Shown here one piece after another: positions 13,481-25,689 of a stretch of 64,000 nt of DNA. Source of the DNA: Fragum whitleyi (Eukaryota; Mollusca; Bivalvia; Cardiida; Cardiidae); contig OX411549.1 of NCBI GenBank assembly GCA_948146395.1, forward strand, positions 36,416,693 to 36,480,692, given 5' to 3'. Position 1 is the first letter of the stretch; each line of letters opens with the position of its first letter. A program made the translations under genes and the position numbers. The notes under the pieces were generated by a model. That model saw only the letters and a program-made list of their open reading frames with translations. It had not been told where the DNA came from and searched no databases.

Positions 13481-13983
13481 AAAGATAATTTAAATTTGGC
13501 AGGGTACGCGTTAGATACACAAAGGTGATGTTTCGAAAATAACTTTAGACGAAAAGTCATTATTTTTTACACTTTGTAAGTGGCTTTTTTGTTTCGTCTT
13601 CTTTATGTTTAATTTTTTAAACTGATATTGGTTTGAATTAATTCTTGTTTTCCAAAGGGGAATTAAGAGACGCAGATTAATTACACTTGTTCGGACGTAC
13701 ACCTGGTAAGCAGAGAAAAACATCTGTGAATGCTGCATTTTCATTCCCTTTCTTAAATTTCCGAGGGGAAGTTTTCAAAATTCATAAATTAACACATGTT
13801 TGCATGTTCTAATTTACTTTACTTTTTGACAGAAAACTTAGGACACCTTAAAGCATATGCAGGAGTGAAAAACAAAGCTTTGCACGTCGATATTCTACGA
13901 GTGCATTTCAAAATTTGACCATGCATGCATCATAACCTTAAAGGTAATCACCTGCACTTACGCCAGTTTTTGGCGCATAGGAT

Positions 13984-14900
13984 TAAGTATTATCCTATAA
14001 CTATACAAATATCCGTGTGATAATATCCCATGTTATATAAAAAAAAATTGAAATCACATAGATATTTTAGAACAATGACATAATGCGGTTATGCTTAGAT
14101 AATTGCAATCCAATAAAATAAAGAATTCTGATTGGTTTAAATCGCATCACGTGGGGAAATCCATTGCACTTTATTTCTGTATAAAATGCAATAGGTCTTT
14201 CGGGAAACTCCCGAACTTCGATCTGCAAGTCCTGTGTTGTAGGAACTCGAATTAACCTAGTTCCCGATCATCAACGCAACATTTCTATTCAATCTATTAT
14301 AAATTAAGATATTTTCGAAAGAATTTACGATAACAAGCATGCAGTTCTGATTCTGTGCCGACGTTAACTTAGAAAACAGCAAGTCGACGACGACCGTCAA
14401 GCAACCCTCTCAACTAAGACCGACCACGCCGTTTTCGTTTAAAAACACAGACTTACTTGGTAGAAACAAGCTTTTTTGTCATAAGTACCTCTACGAATTT
14501 TAATGTTGTCGTTTATTTGTGTATCATTTGTTTTACTTTATGACATTTCACTTCGATAGCGAGATAAACAATACACGTGTAATTTTTTTACGCGGAGAAA
14601 GTAGACTTGAAGCTTTAATGTTTGGCCGAGTATTTTAATAGTTTCTTCGATCTATAGGATTGCAATTATAAGGGACGAGTGTCTAACTTGCATTTCTGTT
14701 AGGAACATCAACGAAAACAAGGCAAATAGATGTTATAAGATGAATATAATCCGTACTTAGTTTTTTGTATGAAATAATCTCCAACTCGGTTGTAGGAATT
14801 GATAATTGTCTCGGCAGAGCCTCGACAATTATCAATTTCCCCAACCTCGTTCGATATTTCTATTCATATAAAACACTAAGTAGGTATTATATATATTTAC
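13984..14900 (+). repeat. family E element split by a nested insertion
   Basis: The left part 13984-14095 and right part 14683-14900 are contiguous in the copy at 745 (AGGTTATTCTTA, then ACTTGCATTTCTGTTAG). The right part contains the central hairpin GATAATTGTC / GACAATTATC around 14800-14835. Confidence 0.6.
14096..14682. mobile_element. 587-bp insertion nested in the family E element
   Basis: It is defined by comparison with the uninterrupted family E copy. Inverted ATAATTGCAATCC (14099-14111) and GGATTGCAATTAT (14657-14669), 13 bp and perfect, mark its ends approximately. It carries no frame of note. A TTA/TAA duplication is plausible but not certain. Confidence 0.5.
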
Positions 14901-15480
14901 CAGAATAAATGTTATTGTTATTCGTGTTCCTGTTACTTATGCCATAATTATGACCTTAGTCCCAAACTGTCATAGTAAGCTCAATGCAAAACAATTAAAT
15001 CTTAACTACTGGACTCAAATTAAATATTTCCTTATAAAGTTAATCTGAACATCAACGGCCAACATATGCAAAACATATGCAAAACGTACAAATTAAGGGA
15101 TAATATTGCATAATCCGAGGCCCTCCTACATGTAAATCCAATTTACTGCTTACTTTTTTGAGAGAGTGGTTTCTTTTCGTTTATAGACGCACTTAAAAGC
15201 AATTAAAAACCATGTTAACTTGATATGATACATTTTAGCCACATCGTTGGAGAAAGGGGTCGAAGATTGGCTATTAGAAGACGAAAATGAAATCAAACGA
15301 TAGGCGTTTATCTAAACGCCTGATAAAATCATATGTCTACGTTTGCATTTTCAAACAATCCCACACATGTAACATGGAAATTTTAAACCTAAAGGGCATT
15401 TTCAACATTGACTGAATCCCTAGAGGTATTTCTGGGTCGCAATCCAACGACGAAGGGTGAAGAACAAATCTCTATCAGTC

Positions 15481-15642
15481 CCCGGTTGCACAAAAGGTAA
15501 TCATTGGTTAGATAAAGACCGGAAGTTATTGTCAACCAATTAGGGTTGCTGTTTCAATTGTACCATTTGAAACAACAACCATGATAGACTGAAATAACTT
15601 CCGGGTGGAATTTAACTAATGGTTATCTTTCATACAACCGGG
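15481..15642. repeat. 162-bp MITE with CCCGGTTG ends
   Basis: The inverted ends CCCGGTTGCACAAAAGGTAA and GGTTATCTTTCATACAACCG, with inner paired ACCGGAAGTTATTGTC / ATAACTTCCGGGT. It is the single copy in this window, in ovo intron 4. Confidence 0.6.
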
Positions 15643-17333
15643 CACTGAATGTTTTATTATTTGCTATTGTCTCATTCTCGTACATATAAATTTAAACATT
15701 CAAATAATTGAAACATGTTCAATTTACACGACCATTCTAAAAGAATCATAAATAGACGTAGAATGTTAACGGCACATGTGAAATTCCAAAATCATCATAT
15801 TTTTGCCAGTTTATGCATTTGGTTCATAACATAAAACGAATAACCTGCCTCGTAATCAAACGATTTACTAATTTCAATACAAACATACAAACATTATATA
15901 CGAAATGATCGTTAGCTAGTTTGTTCTCAAGATTAAGGTAGCCCGAATTTGCTCTTCTCCCCAAACGTTCATTTCAATATACCTCGGCTCAATTATAACA
16001 TCATTGAAAACCGTAACCCATCCGTTAATAACCGTCATTAGACACGCATAATTTGCTCAGATCGTTTATAGGCTTATAAGCTTATATAATCTACCCTGCA
16101 GAATGGGCTGCACATGGGAGGAATATCAATTGCTACAGCTTTTTGTCAATTATCTAATGACATTTTTTCTACTTTTAAATGGCCTTTTTATACTTATTAA
16201 AGTTCTGCTTTAACTTCACGGTCTACTTTGCTATTTACTTTCTATTGAACTTATCTTTAAATGTTAAAGCCTCGAATGAATGTAATCAATTTTATAAAAT
16301 GATGAAAAAGGGCGATTTTAAAAGATTGTGTCGTACAAACGGCGTTGTACGTCTCGCGGAATATCGGCAATATGAATCGTTTAATTTCAGTACTTTCCTC
16401 ATTGGATTTCGGAGAAAATTATAATTAGAATATCAAATTCGTGTTCATAAAATACACAATTTACCTAACTCGTCTTCTTTAACAGACAAAACTAGGCATA
16501 GCCTTGTTTTCAACAGTTAATAGATGATTGGTTTATAAATTTGGAATTTCATTACCACTCTTTTCAACATCATCTATTCATTATTATTTTTTGATCACAC
16601 AATACCACCAACACATCATTTTCATTAAAGAAATGTCTTTCTTGAAGTCATTATGCCAACACAACTAAACAACAACAACATTGACAACAAAAGCAGATAA
16701 CCAAAACGAGTTTTACGTGAAAAATGTTCGTTTCAAAAAGTCACATTGGATATTTGGTTACATTCGCCACGAAAGTAAATGGACATTATCTCCAGTAATT
16801 CAACACTCGTCAAATAAAATGAAAAGTTTTGACACAAAGATGCTGTAACGGGATTCACCAATACTCCGTTTTTTATGGGGCTGTATCAAGTTGTGTTCAT
16901 TTCGTGTTAAAAGAGTGCTTTTGATACATCAATACAAATGCCAAAGACCTGTCATAACGTCACACCCTTTAGTTTAAACATCCTAAAATGTTTTGGAAAA
17001 AAGCCTTTTCCACAAAAAGGGATAGATGTCTTGGTTTCAAAACGACTTGTTATATACCACGGATGCATAATAGTTATTTCCGTGCATCAGGTCAATATCA
17101 GGCCAATTAAACCAAACTATACTAGGCGACTTTGGTCGGTGGCACAAGGCCTTTTTTCTGGACCTTTACATTATGCGTAACTAGGATTATGAAATTTATA
17201 AGCACTCAGAAGGCGACCACTGAAGAATATAAAGTATAAAAGCGAAATGTTGACTGTGACAAAATATGAATGCCCCCACCCCTATACCCGCCACCTTTTT
17301 ATGATTTGAGTGTTGGTGAATGATCAACCCATC

Positions 17334-17365
17334 GTAACTACAGCTTGAATAAGCTGTAGTTTCGA
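17334..17365. repeat. short hairpin, family F-like
   Basis: TCGTAACTACAGCTT / AAGCTGTAGTTTCGA, the same arm sequence as at 21550, with a short loop. Confidence 0.5.
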
Positions 17366-17417
17366 TGTTATGATCATTTATTAACGACATTTTCCGAAAG
17401 GGGATTTATTTCTTTTA

Positions 17418-17741
<324 letters not shown>

Positions 17742-18218
17742 TCATTATCTTTTTTTTTCTCTTAATAAACCCGATTTCTTATGTAATTCTAACCTCGTTT
17801 TTAAAATGTACAAATATCTTGAATTATATTCATCGAGATGAAATTTCGGAAATTACTGAACAAACTGCGATTCGAATAGTACTTTTGTTTTCTTGGTAAC
17901 AATTTGTAGTCGTGGACACATTCTTACATAGAAGATGTGTTTCATCAAAAGAGCGAATTCTTCTTTAATCAATTAAGTATCTAATCAAAGGGCCATGTCT
18001 CGTTACGCCCTTGTTAAGATATAACAAATTACCTCTGTTTTAAATGACATAATTTAAATATTTCCCGTTAATGGTGCAATCGCTTGTAAAGTAACCCGTC
18101 TAACTATATAGGACAGATTTTGTTTCATCTTTACAGGTTATGCTTTGGTGACATGCCATGTCAACCTGGAGGCTGCATTGTTACTTGCCGATGAACGCTC
18201 TATGTAAAGGAAAGAAAA

Positions 18219-18289
18219 CGAGTGCCGCGGTATATAGGAAATAGACACGAGCTAAAGCGAGTGTCTATCTCTCATATACCGCGGCACGA
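18219..18289. repeat. hairpin with CGTGCCGCGGTATAT-type arms
   Basis: The arms CGAGTGCCGCGGTATAT...ATAGACAC and GTGTCTAT...ATATACCGCGGCACG enclose a loop of about 12 nt. In ovo intron 3. Confidence 0.7.
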
Positions 18290-18992
18290 GATTTTCTATC
18301 TGACTTAGACCACGCTTTTCTAACTTCCCCAAACCTCTTAACATTGAAAAAAAGGATAAGAATCGCTGTAGTATAACTGTTACTATGTGTTATTACACTG
18401 AAATTACTTATAAAACTATTTTTGTTACTTATTGCAGATCTTTTGCATTTTTGACACTGTAGAAAGTCTTTTTTGAAAATATTCTCATATAAAATGTTCG
18501 TTATCTTTTTGAAATGACTCGGCACGCAAAACCTGTCGAGATTCACGTGCACGACACGCTGCCATCGTATATCTGTAATTACATCGCTCGAAGTTGTATC
18601 TTTGGTATATACTTTTCTTTGATTGGCCAATTCGCTTCAGGCGTGGTCTAATCGGTTTTATAACACTATGGCTTAAAACGCATATATGAAATAAGAAAGA
18701 AATTACTCAGAACTTTATTCCCAGTAAAATTCATATGCCATGTGTTTTTACTGTGTACACAGATATCGCCGCCTATTTTCTACTCGACTTCATCATTGGC
18801 GAGCACGTTGATTCTTTTAACGTCATATAACCCACGTGTTAAATGACGCGCTTCGCTTTCTGTGAAATTCTCCCAATGTTAATATCTTTACTTTTTCATA
18901 AATTTTCCACCCAGAAAAAAAATTTAAGCTTTTTTTCAACCAAAAGAGGATAAAATTCAGAATTGCGATCGCGTATTAATGGATATAATTTC

Positions 18993-19106
18993 ATTTTCGC
19001 GTTGATGTGTCCATGAATAAAGTCCGCCCTCGGATTTTACTTTTTGCATTTAACTCCTCCTTCATCAGACTATTCGTTGACACATCAGCGCGAAAATGAA
19101 ATTATT
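18993..19106. repeat. inverted repeat with ~26-bp arms
   Basis: ATTTCATTTTCGCGTTGATG...GTGTC on the left and GACACATCAGCGCGAAAATG...AAAT on the right pair with one mismatch; the loop is about 60 bp. Confidence 0.7.
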
Positions 19107-19193
19107 TCATAAATAGAGCGTTAATCTAGAAGCTACAACGCTGCCCCCAGCTTGTAAAAATCTATTTAGATCCCTAGCAGTCAATAAATCTAG

Positions 19194-19432
19194 ATAACCA
19201 AAGGGCGAAATGCATTTTCCCTTGCTAAAGGTTGACCACGGTCGAGACTTTTTCGCTTCAGGGCAATTTTATGAATCTATATAGACTAATTATTATACAC
19301 GATCTAATACAGCTAGTTCGGAAATTTCCCTTTTCATAAACCTCTTGTTGAACCGATTCCTTTTCCAGATATGTGTTGTACGGATTCCCAGGTGGTCTTT
19401 TTTCTAGTGACGGGTCGCATTCAAATCGACAC
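19194..19432. repeat. family B MITE, heavily decayed
   Basis: GGTCGAGACTTTTTCGCTTC near 19240 and the end GATTCCCAGGTGGTC...GTGACGGGTCGC near 19382-19430 are recognisable. The left end is missing. Confidence 0.4.
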
Positions 19433-21079
19433 AGTAGCACTAAATGTGTTATATAGAGCAAAAATAATTACGCGCACGGTACACGAGAGCCTGGGAAAAT
19501 TCGCATTAACAATTGGTATTTGGTAATCTAAAACTTCAAATAATATAAGATGCACAATTATATGACGCTTTTTTCTCTAGTTTTTGTAATTCGAAAATTT
19601 GAATGTAGATGAATTTAGAATAGGGAAATAGGGAATGTTTGGCCCATTTAAGATGAACTATCTAAGGTGTTAGCTTTTTCCACCAATTAGCTGTGAAATG
19701 TTTTATCATAATTTGCATTTCCCCTTTTTGAAATAGGGGTACATATGCCCTTATATTTCTCCGTGTCAATTTGAAATATATTTCTCGATATGTGTAGGCC
19801 TGTTCGTTAGATGCGTATGTTTTATGGCTGAAATAATGATAATAATAAAAATATCAAACCCAAGCGCCAACACACAAATCACGAGAAATCAACGCTGCAT
19901 ACTCCTTCTTTAAATTTCATTTTCAGCTTAGAATAATGAAAGAATGGGGAGCATATTAAAAGTTGTGAAACTTTTAGTTCAAACTTGAAAATGAGATGAA
20001 AACTGTTTTAGTGAAATTTTTCTTTCTATGTACCATGATTAATTTCAAGTCAATCTCTTTAAAAAATCATACCTTTGAGGGAACGAGAAAACAACAATGG
20101 TTAACCCCATTGAGAAGCGTTTGAAGCTGTATAACCTTACTATAAGATGTCACATCGAAAACTCATTTTGCCTTGAGAAATGTCCGTTATAAGTATTTTG
20201 CCACAACATTAAAACCTTAAAAACAGGACCGTAATTACAGCCCGTCCTTGGCGCAAACCACCACGTGAAACTAAACACTTGATGATAAGTATGAATAGAT
20301 AAGGATGACACCCCACAATGAGGATAGAAAGTTTGACAATCGGAAACTGTTATTTTCCCGTTTTATTGTTCAACAGCGCGTCAAATTAAAATCTTTTTCC
20401 GACGAAGACCGCAATGTTACCCTTTTACAATAGATTAAGGTTACATTTGCAATATTTACGGTCTTAAATTCAAAATGTTTACGAGGGTTGCGCATAATGC
20501 ATTTTCTAACTCGAAATTGATTTTTAAAAACGAGCATTAACTATATCATGAAGAATGTATAATAGAATACCAAACAGTGTATTCTCTTTTGGCAATATAA
20601 AAAATCTACAGTCTTGAAATCGCTTGATTCCGAAATAAAATATGTTTAGTGGTAAGTGAAAATTCACAAATAAAGTAAATCTGCACAGATTCCCCACTGC
20701 TTTGAAGACACGTGGATTTCGTAAATGACATTGCGGAAAATGGATGACAATTAAGATCGACACTTAGAAAGATGAATTGCTCTGGTTGATCATTATTTTA
20801 TTTTTTTCTGTTCAGTGATTCGATGGCCCTTTAAATCTCAGTAAAAAGTTAAAAGCAGAACATGGGGAAATTAATAAACTGTAAAGAAAATGTAGACACA
20901 TCTCGAAGTTAATAAAAATACGTTTCAAACACCGTAAGAGAGCTAAGGCCTACATTGCATATCCATTCGGAACATCCCTCGGACGAAGCATTCTCAAAAA
21001 TTAGGATTTTACAGCCGATAGGACATATTCAAGAATCTAAATATATTCATATGAGGATACGATGGTTTCAGGTTAGTGA

Positions 21080-21355
21080 TTGATTGATTTAATGGAGTTT
21101 AACGCCGCTTTCAACATTATTTCAGTTATATCGCGGCGACTGGAGCACCTAACAATGGATTCCTGGTATTTCTATCACCAGTACAACCACCACATTCTTT
21201 CCTAGCCTCCAGCCGCTATCTCACATAGGTCTACGATTATCAACCCATTGGTGAGAGACAAATAGTCGGAAAGAATGAGTGCCGCCGCCGGGGATCGAAC
21301 CCGCGAACTCTAGATTGACAGTCCGACGCGCTACCAACTGCGCTATGACGGCGGC
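21080..21355 (-). mobile_element. tRNA-derived SINE with intact target-site duplication
   Basis: On the minus strand a 74-nt tRNA-like head (21281-21354) has box A TAGCGCAGTTGGTAGCGCG and box B GGTTCGATCCC. Its acceptor arms GCCGCCG/CGGCGGC pair fully. The anticodon loop resembles tRNA-Asp (GTC), although the anticodon stem is imperfect. The body follows and a short TTGATT-type tail ends it. A 14-bp duplication, TTTCAGGTTAGTGA, flanks the element at 21066-21079 and 21356-21369. This is a young insertion in ovo intron 3. Confidence 0.85.
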
Positions 21356-21549
21356 TTTCAGGTTAGTGACTTTAACGAGTAGTGTTGGCGACGTCGAATG
21401 TTTTCACTCAAAGTTTCGAGGGCTATCGCCATTTTAACTGACGTCATCGAGTTTTTCCAAGATATTCGTCCGTCTATGTACATCTGAGGTTGATCGTGAG
21501 ATTGGCCGAGTGGTGTTCAGAATGATTGCATATCGTCACTTTTCTTCCT

Positions 21550-21594
21550 AAACCTCGTAACTACAGCTTTATTCAAGCTGTAGTTACGAGGTTT
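21550..21594. repeat. hairpin AAACCTCGTAACTACAGCTT
   Basis: Perfect 20-bp arms (21550-21569, 21575-21594) around a 5-nt loop. The arm resembles the central hairpin of family F, and weaker flanking pairing continues outside, so this may be an old related element. It lies 86 bp from ovo exon 3. Confidence 0.7.
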
Positions 21595-21679
21595 CAGAAG
21601 AAAACTGGCGATATAGTTTGCCTTTATTTAAAAAAAAAAACTAATGAAACTTAAAATACAGTCTACAAAATACACTTAC

Positions 21680-21773
21680 TGTATGGCGTGTGATCAGACT
21701 GCGACTGTGTAAGCAGGGGATTCTTGATTCCATAGCCGCCATTGATCAATTCTACACCTTTAACAATGGGCTG
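21680..21773 (-). CDS. ovo: ovo exon 3, linker ahead of the fingers
   Basis: It encodes residues 336-366 and the first base of Ser367 (QPIVKGVELINGGYGIKN...). The acceptor is TTTTCAG at 21774-21780. The donor CATACA|GTAAGTG leaves phase 1, matching the GT that opens exon 4 (A|GT = Ser). There is no known domain; it links the low-complexity region to finger 1. The fit of both boundaries to exons 2 and 4 is the main evidence. Confidence 0.87.
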
Positions 21774-22125
21774 CTGAAAATTAACAACACTTCATTTAGT
21801 TACCTTTAAATCATGCTTATAACCGTTTTTGTTTTTTTTTTTCCCAAAAGATGAACGCGAAGTTCAAGTAATATTTCATAACTAGAAAGCTTAACTCTTT
21901 TTGTCAGACACGTTTTTGTCACTAACGCAATTTACAAATGAGAGCATTTTAAATGCTGTGGTCTACAAAGCTAAATAGGTCGTGCAAAACGCTTTTGGTA
22001 CTAGTAGTTATTCGTTACGGTGCATTGTAAAGCAAACACCGTTCCTAATGAAACAGTAAAGGTGTGACTTATGAAGATTACTTAACATTTTAATAAAGTG
22101 ATTGAACGGTTTCAAGATAACTTAC
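21774..22125 (-). other. ovo intron 2
   Basis: A 352-bp intron with a good donor (GTAAGT) and a TTTTCAG acceptor. I see no repeat in it. Its compactness against the multi-kilobase neighbours is the only notable point. Confidence 0.8.
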
Positions 22126-23027
22126 TCTAATGATCTGACAGGAACCTTCAGTGGTAATGTGAGTATTTTGGTGGATATTTGGCATTGGAGGGTATGGTTG
22201 AGTTATTGGCACAGAATTTTGCCTAATGGTACTTTGCTGTTTCGAATGTGGAACTGATGGTGCATCTTTCTGGATTGTCGGTGCCATCTGCGGAATGGGG
22301 CGCCATATTTGAGGACTAGTTGACGTCTGAAGTGGCACATGCGTGTACTGTTTCAATACATCATGTTGCACTCGATTGTGGTTAGTATAACTTCCAGAAC
22401 TATTGTTATTGGTATTTTGTAATTGATCGTTTTTAAAGAAAGTGTAATTATTATTGATATCATTTTGAAACGGAAGACAATGGTGGTCAGTTGGAGAAAG
22501 GAGATGGTTCGAAAATAGTTTATCCTTAGAACCAAGTCCGTGAGCACTGGAAACTGATGACAACGGGGAATCCGGACTAGCCAGCTCATTCTGTCGGAAT
22601 GGAAATGAGGATATTGGTGAAAGTGACATAGTGTGTGAACCACAATTGTTGGATGTTGAAATAAAAGATGATGGGGTAAATGGTTCCGTAACTGTTGTTT
22701 TACTCTGTGTCGCAGCAAAGAAATGACCCGGAGAAAAGTCAATGGACCGTGCTACCTTCGCCGAAGGTTCTATTGACAGTTTTTCCGTTTTGTCTTCATT
22801 ACTGGTATTTCTGATGGACTTTGATACGCCGATAGTCTGTTTAATTTGTGTTCTAATATCCACAATATCATCTTCGTCTAGGGACCTTTTACTAGCGAAC
22901 CGGATGAGAGGTAAATGGGATGGCCGTTGATTGGATACATTCTTCGTGACGTCACCATCGATCTCGTCGTATGATTGGTTAACTCCGGTCGAATTTTCAG
23001 GTTCATCATTTTGTCCATCAGTACAGT
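22126..23027 (-). CDS. ovo: ovo exon 2, low-complexity regulatory region
   Basis: It encodes residues 35-335. The acceptor is a T-run followed by CAG at 23028-23030 and the donor is GTAAGT at 22125. The exon opens acidic (DGQNDEPENS) and contains a charged patch (SKRSLDEDDIVDIRTQIK). It then becomes Ser/Thr/Asn/Gln/Pro-rich, with runs such as NTNNNSSGSYTNHN and PITQPYPPMPNIHQNT. No folded domain is visible. In OVO proteins this region between the SNAG motif and the fingers is poorly conserved and carries activation or repression segments, so the role is inferred from position. Reading frames on the opposite strand here are shadows. Confidence 0.88.
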
Positions 23028-23924
23028 CTGAAAAAAAAATGTTTAACCTATTAAAAGACGTGTCAAGTTTCAAAGAAATTGTTGCGACATGTAAAGGTTA
23101 TGCGATGGATATTTATTGCTCACTCATTACCATTAGAACCATTTTTGTCGTTTTTAAAATCTAAACAAAGAAAAAAAATTACATCAATTCAACACCAAAA
23201 AGCCTGTTGCTAGATATCCTTAAGAAAATACTCATTGTGAAGTCAACTTTTGTTTAAACACAGCTTACCAAATAAAACAAAATGAAAATAAAGGTTATGC
23301 CAAAAACCGTTTTGTTGCATTTAAAGTTTACCCCCTGCAATCGGTCAGCTCATATATATTTTAATTTTGAGCGTCTGGCAATAAATAAATTTCTGTTCAG
23401 GCCGGCGTCAGAAGTTTCCGCTAGATTGCCTACTATTCGTGTCAGTATATCTTCACTCTATTGAATTTAACGTTGCTTTTCATCAAAACATTTTATCTAT
23501 TTATGATGTAGCAAAATCGTTCAAATCAATTTCGAACAGCATGTTGTAAATTCAGTGAAAGTTAATCGGCTGTACATCTCCATATAAAAGAATGATTTAC
23601 CCGTTTAAGTTAACGTCTTAACTAAACCTTGTCAAACGTTACGACGCCCCATCGATATAGAAATTGACAAAAAGAAGCACAGATAATCAAATGAATTTCA
23701 AATTCATCATTAATTCATTTTTTTTCTATTTCAATTTAGTATTTTTTTATATATAATTCGTCTACCTATTTTTCAATTATTATTTTCTTATTTATTTTGT
23801 TTGTTTCTTTCGAATCGTCGACAAGCGGATATACTGTAAATGACATTTTTTCACTAATGTCCATATGCTTTTATGGCTGGTAATAAATTGGATCATAATT
23901 GATCTTCAATATTGTCCGACAATT

Positions 23925-23967
23925 ATCATTAATATTGACAATCCATGGGATTGGCAATATTAATGAT
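23925..23967. repeat. hairpin with ATCATTAATATTG arms
   Basis: ATCATTAATATTGACAATCC and its inverted partner GGATTGGCAATATTAATGAT, with one extra base and a tiny loop. AT-rich. Confidence 0.55.
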
Positions 23968-24662
23968 GCTTTGTCAACGGAATAGAAACTCGACCTATAT
24001 ATTAACTCTGTATTATTATCAATATCGAAGAATGATTTTAATGTTATCGAACTTTCCTAAATTCTGAACGCAGGTTCGACTTTTAAATAGGTGAGTGTTT
24101 TATATTGACTTGCATCTTTTTCGTGCTTATAATATAACTGTTTATTTTTCTAAAAGGTTTTTATTCAACTTGTGTATTAAAGACATCAAGCAGCGAGGCG
24201 TCGTTTAAAAGTCATCAGCTCTAATCTCTCAGTCGAATCAACATATCAGCGCATGCGCAAGAAATATGCAACTCAATTTGAAAATAAGCATTACGTATGA
24301 GGGTAGTTACGAAAATACGTGGATTTATGACGTTATTTATTAATTCATTAATCATTCTAAATTATTACAAACAAATATTTAAATGAAATGGACATTGGTG
24401 ATACTTTGAAACAAAATGAACACAACAAGAGAGAAAACTATGGTTATTTGCTACAGTTCATAATAAACAGTTCACTATGGAAAAGTAGTTGCTTTGGACT
24501 ATTATGCTTACACTCTTGATCTTATACCAATGGTTCAAATCGGGGTGCAATTTCATTCTGGTAGTTTCTACCTTTCTCGTATTCTCTTCTAAAATCAATC
24601 TTTAGATTGTGCTAATGCTCCAGATGATATAATCATGGTACAAAAGATTAAATCGGAAAATA

Positions 24663-24746
24663 TATCGATGGCTAAGTGCAAAGCGATTGTAACTGCCTAT
24701 AAACATATAGGCAGTTACATCTGTTTCGCGACGAGCCATCGATATT
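24663..24746. repeat. 84-bp hairpin
   Basis: The outer arms TATCGATGGCT...AGCCATCGATA and perfect inner arms TGTAACTGCCTATA / TATAGGCAGTTACA. The same style as the hairpin at 43759. Confidence 0.65.
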
Positions 24747-25403
24747 GTTTTTATTACTCGATTCAGGATTCTAAATATCAAATACGTTAAAACTCAATTG
24801 TCCTTTCTTGAAAACGTATTCTTGGTGGATTCAACCACTTAACACGTGGGAAATAAGTGAAACTGACAATTGGTTTGACATGAATTATATCCATGTTTAT
24901 CTGTATTAATGCACAGCAATTAGACACACAAAAAGACGTATAATAATATATCAAGTTGCAATCCTCAAATTTCAGTCATTTCAGTTCAACTGTTACTGTT
25001 TAAATGGTTTAAACGCAGAACTATATCTATAATATTCGTGTGACTCACTAACAGATTTTATAACAAGTGCGTACGTTATTTTTTTTTCTGGTATAGTTTT
25101 GAAATTGCTAACACACTTTGTAAATAAATAACCGTTTTTTCTTTAATGTTTTCGGTGATTTATCTAGGAATAATGGTAGAATATCATTTTGATAAACTCA
25201 CCGTGTTACAAGTGAAATTACCAAAACCCTTTATCCCGTTTTCGTTCATTTCATCCTATCTAACGTCATTTAATCGGAGTAAAGATAAGTGACGTCAACA
25301 TGAACATAATACTATTGACCATTTTGCAATTTCTGTTTGAAAAGATTCCGTAGTCTTTCTTTTCATTCAATAATGGCGTCAATTCACGTTTTTCTGGCGT
25401 TTA

Positions 25404-25486
25404 CATTTGCAGAGACCCTCTAAATGCTTTTACGCACACGTGATCCGCACTAGGGCGTTAAGTATTTTTTCGGGTCTCTGCAAATG
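25404..25486. repeat. inverted repeat CATTTGCAGAGACCC
   Basis: Perfect 15-bp arms at 25404-25418 and 25472-25486 with a 53-bp loop. It lies just upstream of the LINE fragment. Confidence 0.55.
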
Positions 25487-25689
25487 TTAATATCCTCAAA
25501 AACGTTAATAAACCCTAAATTATTGAAGATTTAATTCCAGTCGAACTCCTGTAGTAACTACCTAATAGCCATTGGCGGTACAGCTTTCACATTTTATGAC
25601 GTCATATTAGTTAAAATTGCAGGAATGCTAGTCCATGTAAAAAAATGCTTATTCGAAACCAGTATTTACATACGGCTCTGTATGACAAT

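Noticed and set aside
18265..18630. 121-codon minus-strand frame in ovo intron 3
   Set aside because: It overlaps a hairpin repeat, has no recognised domain and no good junctions to neighbouring ovo exons.
21281..21354. Functional tRNA-Asp gene
   Set aside because: The head pairs well, but it is continuous with a SINE body and bounded by a target-site duplication; the anticodon stem is imperfect.
22353..23164. Other-frame and opposite-strand frames over ovo exon 2
   Set aside because: Shadows of the ovo coding frame, which alone fits the flanking splice phases.
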